DNA of 64,000 nucleotides, from positions 79,919 to 143,918 of the forward strand of contig JADJFB010000015.1 in assembly GCA_016708845.1 (NCBI GenBank), given 5' to 3'. Source of the DNA: Bacteroidota bacterium (lineage in GTDB: Bacteria > Bacteroidota > Bacteroidia > B-17B0 > Aurantibacillaceae). The notes under the pieces were generated by a model. The model was not told where the DNA came from, did not search any database, and worked only from the letters and a program-made list of their open reading frames with translations. Numbering within the stretch: the stretch's first letter is position 1; each line of letters begins with the position of its first letter. Both the position numbers and the translations under genes were made by a program. Below, in pieces: positions 20,501 through 29,213 of this stretch.

Positions 20501-21604
20501 GGCAGTTTGGCCAAGACAAATTGAACCAGCTGGACTTTGACTTACAGGTAATGCTGGAGGAGGAGTGAATGCTAAAGAAACTGTTTGAGTTACAGGAAAT
20601 CCAGGACAAGTATTGATGTCAGAATATTTAACCGTATAAGTAGTTGCAGCTGTTGGATTGGCAGTAACTACAGAGCCTGAAGTAGCTGCCAAACCACCTG
20701 AAGCAGGCGCCGACCATGTATAAGAACCTATAGCGAATCCACCTGTAGCAGTTAAAGTAACTGTTTGTGGCCCGCAAGTTGTTGTAGGATTTACGGTTGC
20801 TGTTATACTAGGTTGATTAGCACACGACAAACCGTTTACATCTAAAAATACACCTGAATCTAAGATGCCATCAGAATCATCCCAAACACCAATAGTCATG
20901 GTGTAGGTTTGGCAAGGGACTACTGATGCAGATGCCGTCATAACCGGAGTGCAGGCATCGTATGCTAAACCAGGAGGCGTAGGAATGTAGTAGGCACAAT
21001 TTATGCATGGACCAGCATTTGCAGGACCATTATTTACATTTTGAATAGAAACAACATTAGAAGTGGTAGTTGTTACTGGTAAAACAGCCAAATTTTGATT
21101 AACGTAATTTCCTCCTAATGGGTTAGTACCATTTAAAATAAAACCAAAAACATCGTTAATTGAACCTGTTGAATATTCTGGATATTCTTCCGAACCAAAA
21201 ACATAATTAATACTTAATGTTGCGCAACTAGGTGTGATTAAAAAATTTATGTAGCAACCATCAAATGTTGTTCCGCCAGAAAGAGTGTTGCCTATTGGTG
21301 AACCTGATGCAAAATTATCTAAACTTAAATTATTAGAACTAGTGTTTGGACCAGCAATATTTGAAGCATCCCCAGTAGTTAATAAAATACCTGAGTTTAA
21401 TGTTCCTCCCAATGCCCCAGCACCGTTAGCAAATGTAGCATAAGCACCTGAGGGACAAGTAATGGTTAAACCACTAACAACCACACCATTTCCCTGTAAT
21501 AAAGATTGCATTTGCGCAATAGTAGGGTTTACCGCTGTGGTAATTTGCCCATAAGAATTAGAGAATATGGCTGTAAGTAAAACAAAAAGGAATAATTTTT
21601 TCAT
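17501..21604 (-). CDS. Giant T9SS surface protein: choice-of-anchor L, Ig-like repeats, type B sorting domain
   Basis: 1367 residues. A signal peptide ('NSYGQ') precedes a choice-of-anchor L domain (~20-260, with 'ILLTTGD', 'VFGSEEYPEYS', 'DVFGFIL', 'NVNNGP' and 'GVWDDSDGILDSGVFLD'). About nine Ig-like/PKD-like units follow, six of them very alike. The same C-terminal block as the next gene, including the CHU_C/T9SS type B domain, closes the protein. First gene of the three-gene operon; 31 nt separate it from the second cargo gene. Likely an adhesin. Low-complexity Thr/Ser-rich composition gives many spurious open frames on the opposite strand. Confidence 0.9.
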   Translation of the reverse strand: MKKLFLFVLLTAIFSNSYGQITTAVNPTIAQMQSLLQGNGVVVSGLTITCPSGAYATFANGAGALGGTLNSGILLTTGDASNIAGPNTSSNNLSLDNFASGSPIGNTLSGGTTFDGCYINFLITPSCATLSINYVFGSEEYPEYSTGSINDVFGFILNGTNPLGGNYVNQNLAVLPVTTTTSNVVSIQNVNNGPANAGPCINCAYYIPTPPGLAYDACTPVMTASASVVPCQTYTMTIGVWDDSDGILDSGVFLDVNGLSCANQPSITATVNPTTTCGPQTVTLTATGGFAIGSYTWSAPASGGLAATSGSVVTANPTAATTYTVKYSDINTCPGFPVTQTVSLAFTPPPALPVSQSPAGSICLGQTATLTANGGAGTYSWTPGTFLSTTSNSLTVCTPTATTTYTVTKTVGACVSSTVITVNVISSPTVAITPSLLTICAGQSQALSASGAGPFVWTASSGATPASVANVTVTPGTTTTYTVLSGTGTCTSSAVATVSISPSLSVSITPSLSTICLGQSQALTASGAGPFVWTASAGANPPATGNVTVTPTATTTYTVLSGTGTCTASAIATVSISTTPAINITPSNTTICLGESVSLSSSGAGPFTWTASSGANPASAASVTVTPTTTTTYTVLSGTGACTATALATVSIAPVAPINISPSNTTICLGESVTLTSTGTGPFTWTASAGANPASASSVTVSPTSNTTYTVLSGTGACTVTAVATVSISPTLSINITPASTIICNGQSTNLAVVGSTGPFVWTASAGANPTPTGTVTVSPTTTATYTVLAGTGACTAQAVATVSVSATLTISITPSNTTICSGSSATLTASGATSYIWSNGASTSSIIVNPTTTTSYTVIGTDGICTNSTSTTLNIITPTVSATSSLPYYCIGIPAVSLTGSGATTYTWSGSGLSATTGAIVTATPSATSIYTVVGETSGCTATQTISLMVPPISTITATTANSVICIGTTGTTLTATGANTYTWSPGLMANDTVAVNPITTTAYTVAGQTAAGCIMIPAVVTVSVLPSINPVLTISSPTVCLTKTVSISSPTTPGLTYTWQPTNAISGANNTSSIVAMPPSTATVIYTVTISNGVCIGTNTVQLQIKTPPNITNFTTLNNDTICTGGCVTFSATATGSQPIFYQWYYESGIGTSSVGIAPEACYPSAGSFSVVAMASNTCGFDTLVKTNFVNVFDMPVLIVDGDTTINIGETATVYASGGVSYSWSPNVNGNTITCVTCSNTVVQPTLTTQYIVVASNSPYCKTQDTVTVIVDINCGDFFIPNVFSPNDDGLNDVINVHGRCISTFNLQIFNRWGEKVFETSTLENSWDGTFRGKKMDTGVFVYKADGVSIDGQSFKMKGNITLIR

Positions 21605-21843
21605 ATATCGATGAAGTTATTTTTTAATTAATCTATTTAATGATTTAATAACCAAGCATGATGTTTTGTTTTTCGATAAACATCACTATTTCTTAGATAA
21701 TTTTAAATCGTTAATTAATCTTTAAATTTATGAAATTCAGACTGTTCGGACAAATATCACCTCTTTAAAACGAGTGAAACTATGGTTTGAGTTAGGGAAT
21801 GAATTAGGAGATTGATATTGGCCAAAAATTGGTCTAAAAAACG

Positions 21844-21851
21844 TATCTTTG
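21844..21851 (+). promoter_or_regulatory. Probable Bacteroidota -7 promoter element for the CvfB-like gene
   Basis: TATCTTTG matches TAnnTTTG and lies 15 bp before the start codon, implying a very short leader. A TTGG about 23 bp upstream (near 21818) could be the -33 element, with slightly long spacing. Confidence 0.45.
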
Positions 21852-21866
21852 CGCAAATAAAAAATA

Positions 21867-22730
21867 ATGATTCAGATAGGAAAAACAAATACTTTAACTA
21901 TTTTACGACAAACGCCTCCAGGAATGTTTTTGGGTAATGATGAAAATGAAGTAGTATTGTTACCAAATAAATGTATTGAACCCGATTTTAAAGTTGGAGA
22001 TGAAATTGAGGTGTTTATTTATAAAGATTCGGAAGATCGATTAATTGCTACCCGATTAAAACCTTATGTTGAAATTAATCAGTTTGCTTTTTTAAACGTT
22101 TCGGAAGTTAGTCGTGTTGGTGCTTTTTTAGATTGGGGTTTAGAAAAAGATTTATTTGTTCCTTTTAAAGAACAAAAACAAAAAATGATTGAAGGTCATA
22201 ATTATGTGGTGTTTATTTATTTAGATGAATTAACGGATCGAATTGTTGCTTCAAGTAAAATCAACAAATTTATTAGCAACGAAGTTTTAGAAGTAGAACA
22301 AGGTGAAGAAGTAGATTTATTAGTTTATAACGAAACAAACTTAGGATTTACATGTGTTATCAATGGTATTCATAAAGGTTTAATTTATCATAACGATGTG
22401 TTTACTGACCTAGCAGTTGGCGATTCAGTAAAAGGTTATGTAAAATTAATTAGAGAGGGAAATTTAATAGATTTAAGTTTACAAAAAGTAGGTTTTAAAC
22501 ATGTTTTATCTTCTACCGAAAAAATATTAGAATATTTAATTGCTCATGATGGTTATTTAGAGTTAACGGATAAAGCATCTCCAGATTTAATTGAAAGACG
22601 TTTTGATATGAGTAAAGCAACTTATAAAAAGTCAATTGGTATTTTATATCGTCAACGAAAAATCACCTTACATCCTGATGGCGTGCGTTTAGTTGCAGCT
22701 GTTGAAGTGGAAGAAGCAAAGGGAGTTTAG
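21867..22730 (+). CDS. cvfB: S1-domain RNA-binding protein, CvfB family
   Basis: 287 residues with the CvfB/YitL layout: three successive S1-like OB folds (~1-65, ~68-135 with 'VSRVGAFLDWGLEKDLFVP', ~140-215) and a C-terminal winged helix (~220-280, 'RRFDMSKATYKKSIGILYRQRKI'). Family members bind RNA; in staphylococci CvfB affects virulence-factor and regulator expression, but the mechanism is unclear. Cytoplasmic and monocistronic here. A palindromic repeat follows. Confidence 0.88.
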   Translation: MIQIGKTNTLTILRQTPPGMFLGNDENEVVLLPNKCIEPDFKVGDEIEVFIYKDSEDRLIATRLKPYVEINQFAFLNVSEVSRVGAFLDWGLEKDLFVPFKEQKQKMIEGHNYVVFIYLDELTDRIVASSKINKFISNEVLEVEQGEEVDLLVYNETNLGFTCVINGIHKGLIYHNDVFTDLAVGDSVKGYVKLIREGNLIDLSLQKVGFKHVLSSTEKILEYLIAHDGYLELTDKASPDLIERRFDMSKATYKKSIGILYRQRKITLHPDGVRLVAAVEVEEAKGV

Positions 22731-22736
22731 TTTTTC

Positions 22737-22816
22737 TCGTTATTGCGAGGGTTTTATCCGACACAATCTCACACGATACTAAATTTGAGATTGATTCACT
22801 CCGTTCGCAATGACGA
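22737..22816. repeat. Palindromic intergenic repeat (CGTCATTGCGAG type)
   Basis: TCGTTATTGCGAG at the left and GTTCGCAATGACGA at the right are inverted; inside, AATCTC and GAGATT are also inverted. This end sequence is a common dispersed bacterial repeat. It lies between convergent genes and could terminate both. Confidence 0.7.
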
Positions 22817-22818
22817 AA

Positions 22819-24048
22819 TTAATCCTGAAGGTGAACCAAATCATTTTTTGTAAATACTCTTACTGGATATAAAGCAGCCAAAAAGCCTATCCCCATTACT
22901 ACTGCTAATATCCAGATAAAATCTTTTAATTGTAAATCTATAGGATAGTAGGCAATAACAGATTGATCATCAAAGGTTACTAAATGAAATTGTTGCTGCA
23001 AAATGCAAATAATCAATCCAATAATTAATCCGGTAAAAGCGCCTACAGAAGTAATTAAAAATCCTTCTTGCATAAAAATAGTTCTAATAAATTTTTGATC
23101 TGCCCCTAAATTATATAAGGTTTTAATATCTTTTTTCTTTTCAATAATTAACATGGTTAAGGCGCCAATGATATTGAATGTCGCGATCACTAAGATAAAT
23201 GCTAAAATCAAAAAGGTCCATAATTTTTCTGTTTCTAAGGTTTTAAATAACACATCATTTAATTGATATCTATTTTTGATTTGATATTCATTACCTAATT
23301 CCATTTGCAGTTTTGCTTGGATAGAGGCCAATTGATCCTTGTCTTCAATGCTTAGTTCTATAATCGAAAAAGCGTCTTTACAATCAAATAATTGTTGAGC
23401 AGCTTCTAAATCAATCAGCACATATTTAAAATCAAAATCATCATTTAAAGAAAATATCCCTGCAGGACTAATGGATAATTTATTGAACGCATCCTCAGGA
23501 TTAATTCCTTCTGTTTTACCTCTGATAGGTGCATAAATTGAAATAGGAGACACAAAATCATTGACATTAATTCCTAATCTTCCCGCAACGCCTCTTCCAA
23601 ACACTCCGTAAAACTGATTATCATATTTAAAACGGTAGGTTCCCTCAGTAACTACGGTATCGAAATGGGTTAAGTTTTTAAATTCTTCATCCACACCTTT
23701 TACGGTAATAATGGCTTGTCGTTCATCTAATTTCATCAAGGCGTTTTCTTCAATAGAGTAGGAGATTCCGTTGATTCCAGAAATTGATTTTATTTTTTTT
23801 GTCAATTCATCTTTATTACTCATGTACTTTGAATTGACAGCCGTAATTTTTAAATCTGGTTCAATAGCATGATACAAATCAGCAACCACATTGGTCAAAC
23901 CATTCATAGCAGAAAGTACAATAATTAAAGCAGCAGTAGTTAAAGCAATAGCTACAATACTAATCCAAGAAATGACATTGATGGCATTATTAGATTTTTT
24001 TGAAATTAAATACCGTTTGGCTATAAAAAAAGAAAGATTCAAATTCAA
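22819..24048 (-). CDS. LolC/LolE-like ABC transporter permease
   Basis: 409 residues with the MacB/FtsX permease layout: an N-terminal helix (~22-48), a large periplasmic domain (~50-265), and three C-terminal helices (~272-300, ~322-350, ~374-398). The N-terminus 'SFFIAKRYLISKKSNNAIN' is typical of Bacteroidota LolC/E-like proteins, which extract lipoproteins from the inner membrane with an ATPase (LolD) encoded elsewhere. No ATG is near the conserved N-terminus; translation appears to begin at TTG (24048 or 24042). Confidence 0.88.
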   Translation of the reverse strand: MNLNLSFFIAKRYLISKKSNNAINVISWISIVAIALTTAALIIVLSAMNGLTNVVADLYHAIEPDLKITAVNSKYMSNKDELTKKIKSISGINGISYSIEENALMKLDERQAIITVKGVDEEFKNLTHFDTVVTEGTYRFKYDNQFYGVFGRGVAGRLGINVNDFVSPISIYAPIRGKTEGINPEDAFNKLSISPAGIFSLNDDFDFKYVLIDLEAAQQLFDCKDAFSIIELSIEDKDQLASIQAKLQMELGNEYQIKNRYQLNDVLFKTLETEKLWTFLILAFILVIATFNIIGALTMLIIEKKKDIKTLYNLGADQKFIRTIFMQEGFLITSVGAFTGLIIGLIICILQQQFHLVTFDDQSVIAYYPIDLQLKDFIWILAVVMGIGFLAALYPVRVFTKNDLVHLQD

Positions 24049-24196
24049 TAAAAAGTAAAGTTCTTGTATTGGTAAAAATACAAAATTAATTACTCATTTA
24101 AGGATTGATTGTAGATGATGAGAGAGTTGTTTTACTCATTCAAGTGTTTTTGTTATTTTATTTTAACTAAATTTGATAAACTTTAAAACTTTATAC

Positions 24197-24904
24197 ATGA
24201 AAAAAACTTTACTTTTTGCCGCTTTATTAATAGGTGGGTTATCACAATTATCTGCGCAATGTACTATTATTCCAGGATGTACTCTAGGTTCCACTGGGTA
24301 TTGTACAACTCCTGCGGAAAACACATCATTGCCCAATGGAACTGAATTAGTGCCTTATTCAACAGTTATTCAATTGAGTTTAGGAACTAATGTAGGAGGT
24401 TTTGTAACAATTACGGATGCTACTATTAGTGGTGTAATAGGTTCTCCTTCTGGGTTTACGTATTCAGTTAATCCTGTTGGAGGAACTTTTGTAGGAGGAT
24501 CTGATGCTTGTTTAATTCTTTCAGGAACACCATCTTTAGGTTCTGCAGGGACTTATACAGTAGGTTTAGGTTTTGATGTAAATACTAGTTTTGGACCAAC
24601 TACTCAAACTTTAAATTTCGGTTTACAAATTGATCCATCTGGAACAACTAACGTTAAGTCAATTACTGCATCTTCTAATTTTGTGATTGCACCAAATCCT
24701 GCAACTAATGAGTTATTTGTAGCTTCAGCTTCTCATTTTGGAAAAGTGGTTATTATAGATGCTTTAGGTAAAACTGTTTTATCGCATGATGCTAATTATG
24801 CAGCTCAAACAACTATCAATATTAGTTCTTTAAGCAAAGGTGTTTACTTTTTACAAGTAAGCGATGGCACAAATTTAACGACTAAGAAATTTATTAAAGA
24901 TTAA
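24197..24904 (+). CDS. Small T9SS-secreted protein
   Basis: About 235 residues from the ATG at 24197 (an upstream in-frame start is less likely because 'MKKTLLFAALLIGGLSQLSAQ' is a clean signal peptide). A Cys-containing N-terminal segment ('CTIIPGCTLGSTGYC') and an Ig-like domain (~45-150, 'FTYSVNPVGGTFVGGSDACL') precede a T9SS type A sorting domain (~160-235, 'APNPATNELFV...KKFIKD'). Function unknown. A strong terminator follows. Confidence 0.82.
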   Translation: MKKTLLFAALLIGGLSQLSAQCTIIPGCTLGSTGYCTTPAENTSLPNGTELVPYSTVIQLSLGTNVGGFVTITDATISGVIGSPSGFTYSVNPVGGTFVGGSDACLILSGTPSLGSAGTYTVGLGFDVNTSFGPTTQTLNFGLQIDPSGTTNVKSITASSNFVIAPNPATNELFVASASHFGKVVIIDALGKTVLSHDANYAAQTTINISSLSKGVYFLQVSDGTNLTTKKFIKD

Positions 24905-24924
24905 TTTTCTCTTTTCAAAAAGAA

Positions 24925-24959
24925 ATCCCCGGTAGTATATACTATCGGGGATTTTTTTT
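24925..24959. terminator. Strong bidirectional terminator
   Basis: ATCCCCGGTAGT / ACTATCGGGGAT (one G-T pair), loop ATAT, followed by eight or more T. It lies between the T9SS gene and rbfA, which converge. Confidence 0.92.
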
Positions 24960-24970
24960 ATTTAATATCA

Positions 24971-25315
24971 TTAAATTGGTTTATTGAAAATTGCATTTAT
25001 TTTTTCAGCATAATCATACGAATCATCAATAAAGAAATTTAATTCAGGAACTACGCGTACTTGTTTTCCAATACTAAATCCTAATATTTTACGAATATGT
25101 TGTTTTTGATCATTGATTGATTTGAATAAAGCATCTACATCTTGAGTTGCCATAATACTTAAATATATTTTCGCTGAACTTAAGTCAGAACTCACACGTA
25201 CAATTGTTACCGTAATAAAGCCATTATTAAACATGGTTTTAGCATTAGCTCTAAAAATTTCGGCTAATTCTTTTTGCAATAATTTGGCAACCTTACTTTG
25301 TCTTACACTTTCCAT
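24971..25315 (-). CDS. rbfA: Ribosome-binding factor A
   Basis: 114 residues, the normal length for RbfA, which binds the 30S subunit and assists 16S rRNA 5'-end maturation. The N-terminus 'RQSKVAKLLQKELAEIFR' and the KH-like core 'ITVTIVRVSSDLSSAKIYLSI' are clear, as is 'RVVPELNFFIDDSYDYAEKI'. It follows the phosphatase gene by 17 nt on the same strand. Confidence 0.95.
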   Translation of the reverse strand: MESVRQSKVAKLLQKELAEIFRANAKTMFNNGFITVTIVRVSSDLSSAKIYLSIMATQDVDALFKSINDQKQHIRKILGFSIGKQVRVVPELNFFIDDSYDYAEKINAIFNKPI

Positions 25316-25332
25316 GGCGTAAAGGTAATGAT

Positions 25333-27723
25333 TTAGATTCTAATTCCAATCAAACAAACGTCATCTACTTGTTCCAAATTTCCTTTCCAATTAGTGAATT
25401 GTTCTTTCACAATTTCTTCTTGTGCTACTAAATCTAAATGCTGAATTGAGACTAATAGTTCCTTTAATTGCTTGTATTTAAATTTTTTGCCTTTTGGACC
25501 ACCAAACTGATCGGCATAACCGTCGGTAAAGGTGTAAATAACGTCATTTGGTTTTAGGTCGATACTGTGCTGTTTAAAGGGTTTTAAATCGCTACCAAAA
25601 ATGCCTACAGGTTGTTTGTCGCCATTAAATTCTTCTAATTCATACCCTGATTCATTTTTTCTGATAATATAAAATGCATGATTAGCCGCTGCGTATTGTA
25701 AAGTCATTTGTTCTTTATCAATTACACAAATGGTCATATCCATCCCATCTTGTTGCTCTCCAGATAATCCTTTTTGACGAAGTGCTGTGATTACTTTTTT
25801 CCTTAATCTACTCAAAATTAAAGCAGGTTCTGTTAAATCATGTTCGTTGATAATTTCATTCAACAAAGAAACTCCTAACATACTCATAAAACCTCCAGGA
25901 ACTCCATGACCCGAGCAATCGCCAGTGGCGAAAATGATTTTATCATTCTTGCTGGTAATCCAAAAAAAGTCGCCACTAATAATGTCTTTAGGTTCAAACA
26001 ATACAAAAGATTCTTTAAAGTAAGCCGCGAACTCATGTTTTAAGGGCATCATGGCTGTTTGTATTTTTTGCGCATAGCGTATACTATCCGTAATTTCTTT
26101 ATTCTTTTGATGAATTGTATTATGCTGAGTTTCTATTAATAGAGAATTTTCTTCTAGTTGATAGTTCTTTAAATTTAAATCAGAATTTAAATATTGTAAT
26201 TGTTTACCGGATTTAATTTTTAAACGGTATTGCCAAATCGCAAATATTAATAAGGAAGAAAGAATGATAAGTGCGATTACCGAAAAGATAATGATGAGTT
26301 GTTGTTTTCTGCTTTCAGCGTCAGTCTCAGCTAGTTTTTTAGCAACCTCTAATTTTTGTAATTCTTGTTTTTTATTGAAATTAAATTCAAGTTCTTTTCT
26401 AACGATTTCTTTTGTTTTATCAATGTTATACAAACTGTCTCTTAATACAATGTATTGTTTAAAATGAAAAAGAGATTTATCGGCATTATGTTGCTGGCTG
26501 TAAGCATTGCTTAATACTTGATGTGCATCCTTTATTAAGTAGGGTAATTTTAGTTTCAAGCTTGCCGTAAGAGCTTTTGTACCATTTTCAATAGCTGCTT
26601 TTACATTGTTTTGATTGTAGTTAATTTGAGAGAGCACTAAAGTGGCTGAAACTAAACCTTCTTCGTCTCCAATTATATTTCTGATTGTAATACAACTATC
26701 AATATGTTTAGTAGCATCTTCATACTTTTTAGTAAAGTTGTAATTTTGAGCAATGTTTTCATGCACTTCAGCTATTCTGTTACGAATATTAATTTGCTTA
26801 CTAATAGCTAAGGCCATGAAATGATAACTTAGCGCTTTTCTGTAATCGCCTTTGTTTTGATAGATTTTTCCAAGATTAGTTAATCTACCAGAAACACATT
26901 GTAAATCATTAATTTCTTTGCAAATATCTAAACTCTTTAATTCAGATTCTAAAGCTTTATCCGCTTCTCCAATATCGATGTAAATTTTATACAAACACAA
27001 ATATGAATTAGCCAAGCCTCTTTTATCTCCGTTTTTTTCGCGAATCGTAATACTTTGCTGAATGTATTCAATGCCTTGCATGTAATCGCCTAAATGGGCA
27101 TTTGTTAATCCTAAAAACGAATAACTAGCAGCTAACCCCAATTCATCTTTTATCTCTTTTCTTAATGCAATACTTTTTAATAGTAAGTCTTTACTTTTTG
27201 CATAAAAGCCTCTGTCACTAGCGTTTGAATTTTGTAAATAATAAGAGCTAGCTAATCCATTTTTATCATCAATAGATTGTGCCATTTGAACGGTTTCGTT
27301 CAATATTTTTTCGGACGATTCAAACTCATTAATCGCACTTAGAGCTTTAGCCTTTATGTTAAGAGCCTTTACAATGTAGCGGTTGTCTTTGTCTATTAAT
27401 GATATAATAGAAATTGCTGAATCAGCTAAAGTAAAGGATTTATCATAATTACTTTCGTTATAACAAATATTTGCTTCGTAACATAATAAAGCAGAGTAGG
27501 CAAGGCTTGATTTCTGAACAGTAGATTTTAATTGATAGATTTCTGTTTTAGCATCATTGTATTTACCTGAAATCGTTAAATCAAAAATTAATGAAAGGGT
27601 TTCACTTAATTGTTTTTCTGATTTAAAATAATAATCAATTAGCCACGTTTTTTCACTATTAGTTTTGCTTTGCGAAAAGCAATAACTACTGAGTAGTAAA
27701 AATATGACAATTAATTTCTTCAC
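25333..27723 (-). CDS. Membrane TPR protein with SpoIIE-type serine phosphatase domain
   Basis: 796 residues starting at a GTG (27723), with a signal peptide 'MKKLIVIFLLLSSYCFSQ'. About nine TPR repeats (~50-430, such as 'GLAASYSFLGLTNAHLGDY') lie outside the membrane. One helix (~475-498) is followed by a coiled coil (~500-555) and a PP2C/SpoIIE phosphatase (~560-796, 'ISGDFFW', 'FATGDCSGHGVPGGFMSML', 'DGMDMTICV', 'TFTDGYADQFGGPKGKKF', 'VDDVCLIGI') with the metal-binding aspartates. This architecture usually senses a signal outside and acts on anti-sigma antagonists. The substrate is not encoded nearby. Its phosphatase resembles that of the sensor at 59-62.7 kb. Confidence 0.9.
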   Translation of the reverse strand: MKKLIVIFLLLSSYCFSQSKTNSEKTWLIDYYFKSEKQLSETLSLIFDLTISGKYNDAKTEIYQLKSTVQKSSLAYSALLCYEANICYNESNYDKSFTLADSAISIISLIDKDNRYIVKALNIKAKALSAINEFESSEKILNETVQMAQSIDDKNGLASSYYLQNSNASDRGFYAKSKDLLLKSIALRKEIKDELGLAASYSFLGLTNAHLGDYMQGIEYIQQSITIREKNGDKRGLANSYLCLYKIYIDIGEADKALESELKSLDICKEINDLQCVSGRLTNLGKIYQNKGDYRKALSYHFMALAISKQINIRNRIAEVHENIAQNYNFTKKYEDATKHIDSCITIRNIIGDEEGLVSATLVLSQINYNQNNVKAAIENGTKALTASLKLKLPYLIKDAHQVLSNAYSQQHNADKSLFHFKQYIVLRDSLYNIDKTKEIVRKELEFNFNKKQELQKLEVAKKLAETDAESRKQQLIIIFSVIALIILSSLLIFAIWQYRLKIKSGKQLQYLNSDLNLKNYQLEENSLLIETQHNTIHQKNKEITDSIRYAQKIQTAMMPLKHEFAAYFKESFVLFEPKDIISGDFFWITSKNDKIIFATGDCSGHGVPGGFMSMLGVSLLNEIINEHDLTEPALILSRLRKKVITALRQKGLSGEQQDGMDMTICVIDKEQMTLQYAAANHAFYIIRKNESGYELEEFNGDKQPVGIFGSDLKPFKQHSIDLKPNDVIYTFTDGYADQFGGPKGKKFKYKQLKELLVSIQHLDLVAQEEIVKEQFTNWKGNLEQVDDVCLIGIRI

Positions 27724-27734
27724 TTTTACATATG

Positions 27735-29206
27735 CTATACTAAAGATTCAACTGGTGTACACACATTGTTTTCGCACACATAGCATTTTAATTTGTCTTT
27801 AAAAATGTATGGTTTGTAAATAGATTTGTTTAACAACATTCGTAAACACTCTTGCACGCCTTCAATAATACTTGGATGAGGATGCATCATATCGGCTAAT
27901 TCGCGAATACCCTGATTGGTATGTATTAAATACGCAACGGCTTGTATCGCTGAACTAGCATGTTCTCCAACAGCACGCATACCAAGTATTCTCATGCCAT
28001 TATCATTAGTAACAATAATTTTAAAAAAGCCTTTTGTTTTACGCATAGCAATAGCACGAGCGTTAGTGCTATAATCTAATTTCACTACTTTGTGCGCTAA
28101 TCCTTTTTTATTACAATCTTGTTCGCTCATCCCAACACTTGCCACCTCAGGATTTAAAAACATAATCGTAGAAATATTTTGATATGATAATGGTTTAATA
28201 GTTGGTCCAAACATTCTTACCACAGCATGTCGCGCTTCTCGTTCACCTACGTTTACTAAAGCCATTTCGGTGGTTACATCGCCTGCTACATAAATATTAG
28301 AGATGTTAGTCTGCGTATCATCGTCCCAAATACTGCCGCGGTCGTTTAATTTTACGCCAGCATTTTCTAAGCCTAAATTTTCAACATTAGCAATTCTACC
28401 AACCGATACCAAGGCTTTATCAACATTGATAATTTCTGTCGAGCCATCTTTGTATTCTAGTTCATATTCTACTTTACCATCTTTAATTTCCATTCGTTTT
28501 AATGATGAACCATGATGGATTGTTGCGCCGTGTTTTACTAAACTCTCACTGATAATTTCAGCAACATCATCATCTTCAAACGGTAAAATTCGATCGGCCT
28601 TATCAATTAAATACACTTTGGTTCTTCCCATATTTGAGAAAATGGTAGCAAATTCACAACCAATCACACCAGCTCCAAGCACCACTAAACTATCTGGAAG
28701 TTCGGTTAAGTTTTTCACACCATCGCTGGTCATGATGATTTGTTCATCAATTGGAATATGAGGTAAATAACGTGGGCGACTTCCTGTTGCAATTAATATA
28801 TTCTCAGCGCTAACGGTTTTAGTTGTTCCATCTTCTTTTTAATAGAGATGGTGTTTTATCGACAAATGAAGCCGCTCCTTTTCGTAAAAAATAAATTACC
28901 TGGTTGTTTTTGTAATAAATTTAAATGCACGGTCATTTGAGTTTTTCGCTCAAACACAGCTTCTTTTAATGTACTTACAATTTCTTGGTAGTTAACTTGG
29001 TAATCTGGAATCATTTCGCGGATAGAAGAAACCTTTTGTGATAATTCCCATAATGTTTTTGATGTTAAAACTCCATCATAAACACCTGCGCCACCAATTC
29101 GTTTTTTTTCGATTAGTAAAACTTTTTTCTTAAAGTCTAAGGCGCGCATGGCTCCTGCGTATCCGCTTGGGCCTCCACCGATAACTATTAAATCATAATG
29201 TTCCAT
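27735..29206 (-). pseudogene. Lipoamide-dehydrogenase-like flavoprotein lacking the redox disulfide (frameshifted)
   Basis: FAD/NAD(P) oxidoreductase of the pyridine-nucleotide-disulfide family. The N-terminal piece starts 'MEHYDLIVIGGGPSGYAGA' (FAD GxGxxG). The C-terminal piece carries the NAD fold 'LVVLGAGVIGCEFA', the FAD-binding 'IYVAGDVT' and the dimerisation domain with 'HPHPSIIEG'. The usual active-site CxxxxC is replaced by 'GGAGVYDGVLTSK', so no redox disulfide exists. The C-terminal tail holds 'CYVCENNVC', an unusual cysteine cluster. The frame is lost around 28805-28890, where at least two small indels in A-rich runs separate the halves; 'GTTKTVSAENILIATGSRPR' continues in a third frame. 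Function cannot be named. Confidence 0.8.
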
Positions 29207-29213
29207 ATTCAAA

